Origin: Pseudokordiimonas caeni | GTDB lineage: Bacteria; Pseudomonadota; Alphaproteobacteria; Sphingomonadales; Kordiimonadaceae | Length of the DNA: 64,000 nucleotides | Assembly (NCBI RefSeq): GCF_026719705.1 | Contig: NZ_JAPPRR010000002.1 | Span: forward strand, 559,091 to 623,090 | Direction: 5' to 3' | Shown here: positions 17,427 to 23,948 of the stretch, one piece after another | How positions within the stretch are numbered: position 1 is the first letter of the stretch | Layout: each line of letters starts with the position of its first letter | The notes under the pieces: generated by a model | The model's input: the letters and a program-made list of their open reading frames with translations, nothing else | Database searches by the model: none | Told to the model about the DNA's origin: nothing | Position numbers and translations under genes: made by a program

Positions 17427-17650
17427 TGTACAGGTTGGAAACAAGGAAGCGGCCACTTGCAAAAAATTACAAACATCGTATTATTTTGCGAGATGGCTCC
17501 CGCGTGATGCTGGACCCGGCGGTGAGTGCGACGCTCACCATTTTCCATTCATCTGACGATCGGCGCGGCCATGCGGCGGAGGATCAACTGTACCTCCGGT
17601 TCGGGGCAGCGCCTTGCATTTCACCCCCCCATTCAAGGAAGTCCCAATGA
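17426..17650 (+). CDS. Possible small coupled ORF, 74 aa
   Basis: This frame starts with an ATG overlapping the dnaE2 stop (TGATG) and stops in an ATGA overlap with the metallopeptidase start, which would suit translational coupling. The first 35 residues (KNYKHRIILRDGSRVMLDP) look protein-like; the rest is low-quality and rich in Ser, Pro and Arg. No family is recognised, and the predicted promoter for the next gene lies inside it. It may simply be leader sequence. Confidence 0.2.
   Translation: MYRLETRKRPLAKNYKHRIILRDGSRVMLDPAVSATLTIFHSSDDRRGHAAEDQLYLRFGAAPCISPPHSRKSQ
17457..17484 (+). promoter_or_regulatory. Predicted sigma-70 promoter for the metallopeptidase gene
   Basis: TTGCAA at 17457-17462 and TATTAT at 17479-17484 are 16 bases apart in an AT-rich island after dnaE2. 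Imperfect arms CTTGCAAAA (17456-17464) and TTTTGCGAG flank this stretch and could be a repressor site. It suggests the next two genes are not only read through from the SOS operon. Confidence 0.45.
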
Positions 17651-18837
17651 CCGTATCATTGAATGTCCAGAGTCTGGACAGGGTAAAGGTCATGAGCGCT
17701 GCCAAACGGCTTGCCACTGAGGTTGGCGTGCATTGGCCGCTCCCGAAGCCTGAGCGCGAAAGCCTTGCCGCCATTATCCTGAAGGTCGCGGAGCGCGCCC
17801 TAGTACCACTGGCCTCTGCCACCGGCCGCGACCCCGCCGTTCGCATCGCCGATGACGGTCGCTTCGAGGTCGCATTCGTTCTTGACCCGGCATTTGTGAA
17901 GCCGGTGGGCACCGGCGATCCGGTTACCCGGGCCATGATCCGCGCCGTTTCGGAAGCGGTTGCCTTTTCGAAGGAATGGATTGCCGGCCCACGCGAAACC
18001 CTTGTTTATAAAAGTTCGGCAGCCCACACCTTCCTGATCCGGCCCGAGATGCCCGCCGCCGAAGGGCTCACCCGCCTTGGTCTCACTGGCCTGCCGAAAT
18101 GCCCGGTCCTGAAAAACCTGTGTGCCGCCTTTATCGAAGCCGGGAAGCTGGCATCGAGAAACGACGCTGATAGGACCCGGATGGTCATTGCAGCCATAGC
18201 CGGTACGATTCCGGTGGCGCAGCAGGACGCCAACGGTCGGAAATTCAAGGGACTGATCGATGACCGCTCTGCACTTGAGCGATTGGAGGAGAATTTCTCG
18301 GGCGAGCAATGGGCTTCATTCGATGATGCCATCCGGAAAGCGGTTGACCGCGCCGACGCCACACAGGCAGCCCTCGTGAAGATTGGCCCGTCTGCCCTGG
18401 CAATCTTCGCGGACTATTTCAAGACGGGTGATCCGAAGGCGGTTCAGCGCGTCTCGTATGTGCTTGCAAGAAGTATCGCCTTCCTGGCAAACCTGACACG
18501 GTCGAAGGTGCTATCCTGGCGTCATGTGGTGGGCAGAACCGATGATGCAAGCGAGGCAGTTGCCGCCCGATTCAAAAGCGAGAACACGCTGGCGGTTCAG
18601 TATGGCGGCTATATCTTCATTCGGCTGGGAGGCATGCATCAGCTGGATGCCAATCTGTGGATCACCTTCCTGCATGAAGCAGTCCATACTGTCATACCGG
18701 ACGCTCACCAGCGTAAGGACGGGCGTGACCCGGCATACAGGCATGAGGCGATTTTTGCAGACCTGACAACCGAGCAGGCTTTGGATAATCCTGATTCCTA
18801 TATAGCATTGGTTGTAGCAATCACGGGGGAGGAATAG
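17647..18837 (+). CDS. Aspzincin-like metallopeptidase, no signal peptide
   Basis: The 396-residue protein ends in a zinc-peptidase module of the deuterolysin/lysine-specific endopeptidase (aspzincin) type: HEAVH at residues 343-347, an aspartate in RDPAY near 361 as likely third ligand, then a helix ending in LDNPDSYIALV, which parallels the NADSY segment of the family. The canonical GT before the aspartate is missing. The first 240 residues match nothing I recognise. No signal peptide or membrane helix is seen, so it acts inside the cell or leaves by another route. AAGGAAG lies before the ATG at 17647. It is three bases ahead of a gene for an exported protein, forming a two-gene unit. Confidence 0.6.
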   Translation: MTVSLNVQSLDRVKVMSAAKRLATEVGVHWPLPKPERESLAAIILKVAERALVPLASATGRDPAVRIADDGRFEVAFVLDPAFVKPVGTGDPVTRAMIRAVSEAVAFSKEWIAGPRETLVYKSSAAHTFLIRPEMPAAEGLTRLGLTGLPKCPVLKNLCAAFIEAGKLASRNDADRTRMVIAAIAGTIPVAQQDANGRKFKGLIDDRSALERLEENFSGEQWASFDDAIRKAVDRADATQAALVKIGPSALAIFADYFKTGDPKAVQRVSYVLARSIAFLANLTRSKVLSWRHVVGRTDDASEAVAARFKSENTLAVQYGGYIFIRLGGMHQLDANLWITFLHEAVHTVIPDAHQRKDGRDPAYRHEAIFADLTTEQALDNPDSYIALVVAITGEE

Positions 18838-18840
18838 GGC

Positions 18841-19632
18841 ATGGTCGGGAAAACAGGTAAAACCCTTGTCTTGCTGCTACTGGCCAACCTTCAGCCTTTT
18901 TTCGCCCGGGCGTCCGAGGCCGATATAATACCCAGAGCACCATCCCTTTCGCTTGAAGAAGCAAGTGATGTGTTCGAGCGCTACACAGGGTTGGTTCTAT
19001 CGTCGGGCGCTGCGCTCTTGCCCGGCACCTTCGTGGTGCGAAATGAAGATGGCTCCGCCTTCTATCAGATCCAGCTAAGAAGCCGACCCAATTTCGCGCA
19101 GGTTTTGCCTGTCGCCGACGTGGGCGAAGGGGCAGGCATCTGCGAATCGCTGACATTCTGGCTGACGGCTACTGTAGAAAAATCTGCGACCGGCGGAGCG
19201 CCGTCTCCTCACTATTCAAGCCTCAGTACAGAATGGGAATATGCCCTTCCGGTTAATCGCGGCGGGTGTGATGGTGTGCAGGACTGGACCCTGGTGACCA
19301 GCAATCTCAGCCGTATGCCGGGCGTGATCTATCATAGTCTGGCGCCTGTCAGGCAATGGCTTGAAGATGTGGCACGGGATGAATGGTCGTGTGCCGCCCT
19401 TGCCGAGAGGCAGGCCTGCGACGACTTTGTTGCTTTCGTCAAAGAAAATGGAATTCCGCCCATTTTCTGGAGCGGACTGGAGGCTGCCCCAGATCGTCTG
19501 TCGGCGGTGCACACGGTGAGCATCCTTGGCAAAAACGGACGCAACCATAATTACAGAATAGTGTTTCATCTGGATGAGAACGCGGCGTCTGAGGTGCACG
19601 CGATCGAATTCACCGAGAAAGTTCATCACTGA
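18841..19632 (+). CDS. Exported protein of unknown function paired with the metallopeptidase
   Basis: The 263-residue protein starts with a signal peptide (KTLVLLLLANLQPFFARAS). The mature part is mixed alpha/beta with four cysteines (CESLTF, GGCDGV, SCAALAERQACDDF) that could form disulfides in the periplasm. No family is recognised. A strong GGGGGAGG site overlaps the end of the preceding metallopeptidase gene, and the gap between them is three bases, so the two are co-expressed. It could be a partner, inhibitor or substrate of the peptidase; the sequence does not decide between these. The operon ends at the terminator at 19674. Confidence 0.6.
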   Translation: MVGKTGKTLVLLLLANLQPFFARASEADIIPRAPSLSLEEASDVFERYTGLVLSSGAALLPGTFVVRNEDGSAFYQIQLRSRPNFAQVLPVADVGEGAGICESLTFWLTATVEKSATGGAPSPHYSSLSTEWEYALPVNRGGCDGVQDWTLVTSNLSRMPGVIYHSLAPVRQWLEDVARDEWSCAALAERQACDDFVAFVKENGIPPIFWSGLEAAPDRLSAVHTVSILGKNGRNHNYRIVFHLDENAASEVHAIEFTEKVHH

Positions 19633-19673
19633 CTTTGGCGGTTATCAACGGCTTCCGGCAACCTCACGGCATT

Positions 19674-19707
19674 AAAAAAGCCACCGGTCTTCACCGGTGG
19701 CTTTTTT
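19674..19707. terminator. Bidirectional rho-independent terminator, probably the original tRNA-Gly terminator
   Basis: AAAAAAGCCACCGGT and ACCGGTGGCTTTTTT form a perfect 15-base-pair stem around CTTC with T-runs on both strands. It ends the metallopeptidase operon on the plus strand. On the minus strand it stands directly after the displaced tRNA-Gly 3' half at 19708, which suggests it terminated tRNA-Gly before the element inserted. Confidence 0.85.
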
Positions 19708-19758
19708 AATGGAGCGGGCGATGAGATTCGAACTCACGACCCTAACCTTGGCAAGGTT
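19708..19758. repeat. Left copy of 51-bp att-like repeat (partial tRNA-Gly)
   Basis: It is identical to 22150-22200 and covers the tRNA 3' end, T arm, variable region and anticodon stem-loop including the GCC anticodon. It lacks the 5' half, so it cannot form a tRNA. The following bases 19759-19775 (GGAACTCATGACCTAA) resemble an internal part of the repeat. Confidence 0.85.
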
Positions 19759-19848
19759 GGAACTCATGACCTAATGCGTTGATTTTATTGAGATGCGTTG
19801 CAACCCGTCACGGAGATTTCCGACCGCATTCTGCCGCTTTCCAGCTCC

Positions 19849-19870
19849 TTGCACGCAAGTTACACGCAAG
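19849..19870. repeat. Tandem 11-bp repeats near left end of the element
   Basis: TTGCACGCAAG (19849-19859) is followed at once by TTACACGCAAG (19860-19870), one mismatch apart. The first is the exact reverse complement of CTTGCGTGCAA at 22063-22073 near the other end. This placement would fit arm-type binding sites of an integrase. Confidence 0.5.
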
Positions 19871-19901
19871 TGATTCTTAACCCTACAATTTGCCGGAAAG
19901 C

Positions 19902-20393
19902 CTACTGAAACCCGATTTCCCGTTCCCAATTTTCCGCTCTAAAAACACGCCTTGAGATGAACTCGATCAAGGCATGCCCCGCTGATAAAAACTGCTCTGT
20001 GCGATCATAGGTATAAGGCGCTGACATTTGAGCCTTGTTGCCATGTGCTATGTTATTTCGAAGTTGTGCGAAGCCTCGTTGAATTAGCGTTTCCCATGTT
20101 TCAATTCGCACATCTGCGCTGTCCCATTTGAGGGAGTCACGTTGGTCCAATGTAAGTAGCTGTGGAACGGTTTCCTTGAAGATTTTGAATTGTGAGCTAT
20201 CAAAATCGAAGTTTGCAAATGGGAAAGCTGCCTCAACCCTAACAGCGAGCTGCTGCCAGTTGACCCCACTAACGACCCTAAGGTTTTCCTTCTCGCAGAT
20301 TTTACCCAAGCTTCGATCTGTGTTGATCAGCCAAAACTCGAATTTGGCCATTTTCAACATGTAGCTCGCGATATCGGCCTCAATTCCAGGCAT
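19902..20393 (-). CDS. HEPN-domain protein (RNxxxH motif), putative RNase toxin
   Basis: The 163-residue protein is mainly helical and carries LRNNIAHGNK at residues 111-120. This is the Rx4H motif of HEPN ribonucleases (R112, H117), close to the RNxIAHG form of MAE_28990- and RiboL-PSP-type HEPN families used in toxin-antitoxin and abortive-infection systems. An in-frame ATG at 20393 with AAAGGA upstream is preferred; the open frame runs back into hipB sequence. It lies 58 bases after hipB on the same strand, so hipA, hipB and HEPN are probably one transcript. It is more AT-rich than chromosomal neighbours. No obvious MNT-type antitoxin accompanies it, so HipB or nothing would have to control it. 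Confidence 0.65.
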   Translation of the reverse strand: MPGIEADIASYMLKMAKFEFWLINTDRSLGKICEKENLRVVSGVNWQQLAVRVEAAFPFANFDFDSSQFKIFKETVPQLLTLDQRDSLKWDSADVRIETWETLIQRGFAQLRNNIAHGNKAQMSAPYTYDRTEQFLSAGHALIEFISRRVFRAENWEREIGFQ

Positions 20394-20451
20394 TTGGTTC
20401 CTTTCCGAGGCATTATTTGTGGCTTTGGTTAATTTAATCGGGTCGTCTTCA

Positions 20452-20667
20452 CTATGTCGATGACAAGCCCAGCGCCGCAAGTATTGCCCAGGCGGTCTCG
20501 AGCCTGAGTTTGCCGGTGCCCTTCTCAAGCGCGATGAGCGAGACATGACTGCACCCGACAATGTCCGCGAGGGCCTTTTGGCTCAGCCCTTCTGCCTTGC
20601 GCCGCGCGTTCACTTGGCGCCCAAGCTCAGCGAGGGACGGAAGCTGGGATATGGTTTCGTCAGCCAT
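20452..20667 (-). CDS. hipB: HipB-like XRE-family antitoxin/repressor
   Basis: The 71-residue protein is almost only a helix-turn-helix of the XRE/Cro type: LGRQVNARRKAEGLSQKALA, then DIVGCSHVSLIALEKGTGKL and AWAILAALGL. It should bind the palindromic operators in front of hipA and restrain HipA. Its ATG at 20667 overlaps the hipA stop by eight bases, so its translation is coupled to hipA. The order hipA-hipB is the reverse of Escherichia coli hipBA. An in-frame extension to 20727 lies within hipA coding sequence and is not supported. Confidence 0.85.
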   Translation of the reverse strand: MADETISQLPSLAELGRQVNARRKAEGLSQKALADIVGCSHVSLIALEKGTGKLRLETAWAILAALGLSST

Positions 20668-21856
20668 AGATTTGTTCCCATTTCTGGAGGACGGAGGTTC
20701 GGTAATCGGTGGTTCGTTCCTCGCCAAGATAAAGGCTGCCCTGAAGGCGCGTCTTCACGGCTTCTTCCGTTGTCGCGATTTCCTTGAAGGCGCGCTCGAT
20801 GGCCTTTGGCGTCAAGCCGATGGCGCGGCCGACTTCGATCAGACGGTCGCGATCATAGTCCTCCCATTGGACTTCGTTGCCCCGATCAAGGAGCCCGAAA
20901 CGGGTCGAATAGCCCTCCCGGCCATAGATATAGCCATTGAGGACATCATAGATCGGCGACAGGCGCAGGCCGCGGCTGGTTTCCAGAAGGCTCCAGTTCT
21001 TCAAATGGCAATCGGTATTGCCGATCAGGCAGAAGGCAACGAGACGCTTATAGAGGATGAAGGCATCGATCGCGGGGGCTGCTGAATAGCGCAGGGCATC
21101 GGCCAGACGGTCATAGCTCACCTGATATTTGGCTTTTCGGTCCCGGCCTGGGGGGATGGCTAGCACTTGAGCAAAATCTTCGCACCTGAGTTTCTGCCGG
21201 TGATTCGTGCCCGCCCGATCGAACCGGTCGACAAGGAGCGCCGGCCGGTCGACCCGCGCCACCATGCCGCGCCGGAAGGTGGCTACTTCATCCTTCGGCA
21301 GGAGGATCCGCACAAGTTCCAGCGACACTGCTTCATTGCCGACAAGGTCGGCGAGGTCGTCTCGTGCGAACTTGGCGATGATGGGGGCTGCATCATCCCG
21401 ACCAGCGGGTTCGTAGCGATCACCCGCCTTCTCACAGAGCAATTTCGCCTGTACGCCCGAAATCGTCCTGTGGCCGGCGGCGATGGCGCGGGTTTCCTCC
21501 GTCGCACCTTCGGTGAGCGTAAAATCCTGGCCATGGTGTTCCGGATCTTCAATGCCGATGGCGCCGATACAGTCGGCCCCGAAGGCCAGGAGGAGACCGA
21601 AGTCATCTTCCGTATCGGCATCGGCAACGGCCGCCTGCCGGTTCCTGAGCCACCCTTCCGGTGCCAGATGGGCGAAGACAGGATGGATGCCGCTGGCCCA
21701 GCGATGAACCCTGGTTTCGCGCGGCAAAGCGCAGGCGATCTCAGGCGCGTCATCCGCATAGACAAACTCTGTCCCGCCACTGCCGATCGCAGTTTCCGAA
21801 AGGATGCCGGCGAGACGCCCTTTGAAGGTCACATTCCCATATCGAAGCTTTGCCAT
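20660..21856 (-). CDS. hipA: HipA-family serine/threonine kinase toxin
   Basis: The 398-residue protein has the N-terminal HipA subdomain (FAHLAPEGWLRNR, then DDFGLLLAFGADCIGA) and a complete kinase core: the P-loop-like ISGVQAK at 132-138, LVDRFDR, the catalytic GNTDCHLKN at 279-287 with aspartate 282, and the metal-binding SPIYD at 300-304. HipA proteins phosphorylate aminoacyl-tRNA synthetases such as GltX and cause growth arrest. All catalytic residues look intact. The ATG at 21856 is chosen because an operator palindrome begins at the next base; an alternative ATG at 21877 would place that operator in the coding region. Neither start has a clear Shine-Dalgarno, so a leaderless message is possible. 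Confidence 0.92.
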   Translation of the reverse strand: MAKLRYGNVTFKGRLAGILSETAIGSGGTEFVYADDAPEIACALPRETRVHRWASGIHPVFAHLAPEGWLRNRQAAVADADTEDDFGLLLAFGADCIGAIGIEDPEHHGQDFTLTEGATEETRAIAAGHRTISGVQAKLLCEKAGDRYEPAGRDDAAPIIAKFARDDLADLVGNEAVSLELVRILLPKDEVATFRRGMVARVDRPALLVDRFDRAGTNHRQKLRCEDFAQVLAIPPGRDRKAKYQVSYDRLADALRYSAAPAIDAFILYKRLVAFCLIGNTDCHLKNWSLLETSRGLRLSPIYDVLNGYIYGREGYSTRFGLLDRGNEVQWEDYDRDRLIEVGRAIGLTPKAIERAFKEIATTEEAVKTRLQGSLYLGEERTTDYRTSVLQKWEQIYG

Positions 21857-21986
21857 GGTATCAAATCCGATACTCATTATTGCCGGTACGGCATAATGGT
21901 ATCAAAAATAATATCAAATTCAACAATGGTATTAAATTACATACCGTTTACTAGAGAAATAGCTAATTGGTATCGATTTTGATACC
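21857..21986. promoter_or_regulatory. Array of four GGTATC-N6-GATACC operators upstream of hipA
   Basis: Inverted repeats occur at 21857-21874 (GGTATC/GATACT), 21898-21915 (GGTATC/AATATC), 21928-21945 (GGTATT/CATACC) and 21969-21986 (perfect GGTATC/GATACC). Centre-to-centre distances are 41, 30 and 41 bases, close to whole helical turns, so bound HipB dimers could lie on one DNA face. The layout resembles E. coli HipB control with several TATCC-N8-GGATA sites. The first site abuts the hipA start codon. Confidence 0.75.
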
Positions 21987-22062
21987 ATTCACACCCGTAA
22001 CCTCAACAAAGGTTATGCTCCTGCACTCTAATGGATTGATATTAAAGGATTTGGCGGTCAGG

Positions 22063-22073
22063 CTTGCGTGCAA
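22063..22073. repeat. Inverted 11-bp repeat near right end of the element
   Basis: CTTGCGTGCAA is the exact reverse complement of 19849-19859. It lies about 80 bases inside the right 51-base repeat, next to CGCGCAAG. Confidence 0.5.
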
Positions 22074-22095
22074 AACGCGCAAGCTGGCCCGAAAA

Positions 22096-22120
22096 CAAAA
22101 AAGCCACCTTGCGGTGGCTT
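22096..22120 (-). terminator. Terminator after tRNA-Gly, carried by the element
   Basis: On the minus strand AAGCCACC-GCAA-GGTGGCTT is followed by a T-run, 30 bases beyond the tRNA 3' end. The stem is similar in its first bases to the presumed original terminator at 19674-19707 but not identical, so the element appears to bring its own replacement. Confidence 0.75.
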
Positions 22121-22149
22121 CTTCGTAACACACTGATATTACATCGTTA

Positions 22150-22200
22150 AATGGAGCGGGCGATGAGATTCGAACTCACGACCCTAACCTTGGCAAGGTT
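22150..22200. repeat. Right copy of 51-bp att-like repeat inside tRNA-Gly
   Basis: It is identical to 19708-19758. It forms the 3' half of the functional tRNA-Gly gene plus two bases beyond the CCA end. Confidence 0.85.
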
Positions 22201-22226
22201 ATGCTCTACCCCTGAGCTACGCCCGC
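22152..22226 (-). tRNA. tRNA-Gly (anticodon GCC)
   Basis: The 75-base gene encodes CCA and folds as a normal cloverleaf: acceptor GCGGGCG/CGCCCGC, D stem GCTC/GAGC, anticodon stem TAACC/GGTTA around TTGCCAA, and T stem GTGAG/CTCAT with TTCGAAT. Its 3' half is duplicated at 19708-19758 because of element integration. Confidence 0.97.
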
Positions 22227-22272
22227 TCAATCAGCGTATCGGGTGCGAGGCCGTCCGGCCTTGCGAGGGGGG

Positions 22273-22300
22273 AATATAGCGGCCAAAAGGCCCTTTGCAA
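22273..22300 (-). promoter_or_regulatory. Predicted promoter of tRNA-Gly
   Basis: On the minus strand TTGCAA (22300-22295) and TATATT (22278-22273) are separated by 16 bases, about 47 bases before the tRNA 5' end. Confidence 0.6.
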
Positions 22301-22405
22301 CAGTTATTTTGAATTTTTTTGAAGATTGATCCAAGGCCTTGATTTCCCTTTATAATGGCCGAAAAATTGACCTCACGGCGACCGATTGGCCGTATGGGAG
22401 GAATG

Positions 22406-22927
22406 ATGCCGGCAACTGAATCCGACCTCATGCAATTTCTGACATCCCTCGGGATAACGGTGACGATGCACCGGCATGCGCCTGTTTTCACGGTGGAAGA
22501 CGCGCGTGCCCACCGGGGTGAAATTCCCGGCGGCCATTGCAAATGCCTTTTCGTGCGTGACAAGAAGAAGCGCCGCCTTCTGGCGGTGGTTGGCGAAGAA
22601 CGCCGGGTCGACCTGAATGGTCTCGCTGCCGCTGCCGGCATGGGCCGCCTGTCCTTTTCAAGTGCCGACAGCCTGATGGATATGCTGGGCGTCGTGCCCG
22701 GTTCGGTGACACCCTTTGCGCTGATCAATGCGCGGGTAGCGGAAGGCGAGGAGCCGCCCCTCATGGTCGTGCTCGACAAGGCGATGATGGCGCACGAGCT
22801 TCTCAACTATCACCCGCTCCATAATGCGGCGACGGTGACAATCCGGCGCGAAGACCTTGTGGCCTTCATCCAGGCCTGCGGTTTCGAGCCCATGATCGTC
22901 AATCTGGACGGCGATATCACGCACTGA
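22406..22927 (+). CDS. YbaK/ProX-family aminoacyl-tRNA deacylase
   Basis: The protein of about 173 residues belongs to the YbaK/EbsC/ProRS-INS editing superfamily, whose members hydrolyse mischarged tRNA such as Ala- or Cys-tRNA(Pro). Typical pieces are the HRHAPVFTVEDARAH opening, CKCLFVRDKKKRRLLAVVGE with the invariant lysine, LSFSSADSLMDMLGVVPGSV, and VVLDKAMMAHELLNYHPLHN near the end. It most resembles ProX/PrdX proteins (Ala-tRNA(Pro) deacylases). GGGAGG at 22396-22401 points to the ATG at 22406 or 22403; an open frame from 22355 is also possible. It is transcribed away from tRNA-Gly and stands alone before the thioredoxin gene. Confidence 0.85.
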   Translation: MPATESDLMQFLTSLGITVTMHRHAPVFTVEDARAHRGEIPGGHCKCLFVRDKKKRRLLAVVGEERRVDLNGLAAAAGMGRLSFSSADSLMDMLGVVPGSVTPFALINARVAEGEEPPLMVVLDKAMMAHELLNYHPLHNAATVTIRREDLVAFIQACGFEPMIVNLDGDITH

Positions 22928-23002
22928 ACACTGGAACCGTACGGCAGGACGTTTTAAGAAGAACAGACGATCCCCACCCCCTGAAGAGACAGGCAGGACT
23001 TG

Positions 23003-23941
23003 ATGGACCCGATGATGTCCGGCGGCGCAGCCGCCACCCCGGCAAATGGCGCGCTCATCCGCGACACCAATCTGCAAAACTTTGCCGAAGATGTGCTGAT
23101 GCAATCGCGCGAGCGGCCGGTGATTGTGGATTTCTGGGCTGAATGGTGCGGCCCCTGCAAACAGCTTATGCCGATGCTCGAGGCCGAGGTGAAGGCAGCC
23201 GGCGGGGCCGTCGGCCTTGTGAAGGTGAATGCGGACGAGAATCAGGCGATCTGCGGCCAGCTTCGTATCCAGAGCCTGCCGACCGTGATGGCCTTCTGGC
23301 AGGGTCAGCCGGTGGACGGTTTCCAGGGCGCTGTGCCCCAGTCACAGGTGAAAGCCTTTGTGGCCCGTCTTGCCGAACTTGTAGGTGGCGCGGGCGGCGA
23401 TGATCCGCTCGTGCAGGCGATTGAACAGGCCGAAGCCTTGCTCGAGGCCGGCGAGGCGGCAACGGCGGCTGATATCCTGTCGCAGGTCGTGGCGCATGAC
23501 GAAACCAACGAGCGCGCTCGCATCGGCCTTGCCGAATCGCTTTTGGCGCTTGGCGATGCGGTGGCAGCGTCCGAACTGATCGCCTCCCTGCCGGTGGACC
23601 TGAAGCGCGATGCGGCACTCGTTGCCCGTATCGCCAAGGTGAACGCCCGGCTTGAGCTGGCAGCCCAAGCCGAAGGGGCTGGCAACGAGGCCGAGCTTGA
23701 AGCGCGCATCGCGGCAGATCCGCAAGATCATCAGGCACGGTTCGACCTTGCCCTCGCGCGTCAGGCGCGGGGCGACATGGCGGGGGCAGCCGAAGCCCTG
23801 CTCGCCAGCCTGATGCGTGATCGCAGCTGGAACGAGGAAGCGGCCCGCAAGCAGCTGGTGAAGCTTTTCGAGGCCGCAGGCCCCGACGATCCTTTCACTA
23901 TCAAGTATCGGCGGCGGCTGTCGTCGGTTCTCTTCTCCTGA
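23003..23941 (+). CDS. CnoX/YbbN-like thioredoxin with TPR region
   Basis: The 312-residue cytoplasmic protein has a thioredoxin domain at about 20-125 with active site WAEWCGPCKQL and the cis-proline loop SLPTVMAF. Tetratricopeptide-like helices follow (AEALLEAGEAATAADILSQV, ARIGLAESLLALGDAVAASE, ARFDLALARQARGDMAGAAE). This layout is that of CnoX/YbbN, a chaperedoxin that protects proteins from oxidation and hands them to GroEL or DnaK. Unlike E. coli CnoX, the WCGPC motif is complete, as in Caulobacter CnoX, so it may be redox-active. ATG 23003 follows AGGCAGGA. The Lon-N domain gene begins eight bases after its stop, and the Trm112-like gene follows, so the three are likely one operon. Confidence 0.9.
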   Translation: MDPMMSGGAAATPANGALIRDTNLQNFAEDVLMQSRERPVIVDFWAEWCGPCKQLMPMLEAEVKAAGGAVGLVKVNADENQAICGQLRIQSLPTVMAFWQGQPVDGFQGAVPQSQVKAFVARLAELVGGAGGDDPLVQAIEQAEALLEAGEAATAADILSQVVAHDETNERARIGLAESLLALGDAVAASELIASLPVDLKRDAALVARIAKVNARLELAAQAEGAGNEAELEARIAADPQDHQARFDLALARQARGDMAGAAEALLASLMRDRSWNEEAARKQLVKLFEAAGPDDPFTIKYRRRLSSVLFS

Positions 23942-23948
23942 GGCGGTG

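Larger units (their letters stand above)
19708..22200. mobile_element. Small genomic element integrated at the 3' half of tRNA-Gly(GCC)
   Basis: A 51-base identical direct repeat bounds this 2.5-kb segment: 19708-19758 is an orphan tRNA 3' half, and 22150-22200 lies inside the intact tRNA-Gly. This is the footprint of site-specific integration by a tyrosine recombinase, in which the element supplies a new 3' half. The cargo is HEPN, hipB and hipA on the minus strand. The segment includes very AT-rich DNA around 21880-22050, unlike its flanks. No integrase or excisionase gene is present, so it is a relic, a satellite that uses another integrase, or one end of a larger island after deletion. 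Confidence 0.75.

Noticed and set aside
19759-22149. Integrase or excisionase gene inside the tRNA-Gly element
   Set aside because: No frame in this segment shows tyrosine-recombinase or excisionase motifs; all coding space is taken by HEPN, hipB and hipA.
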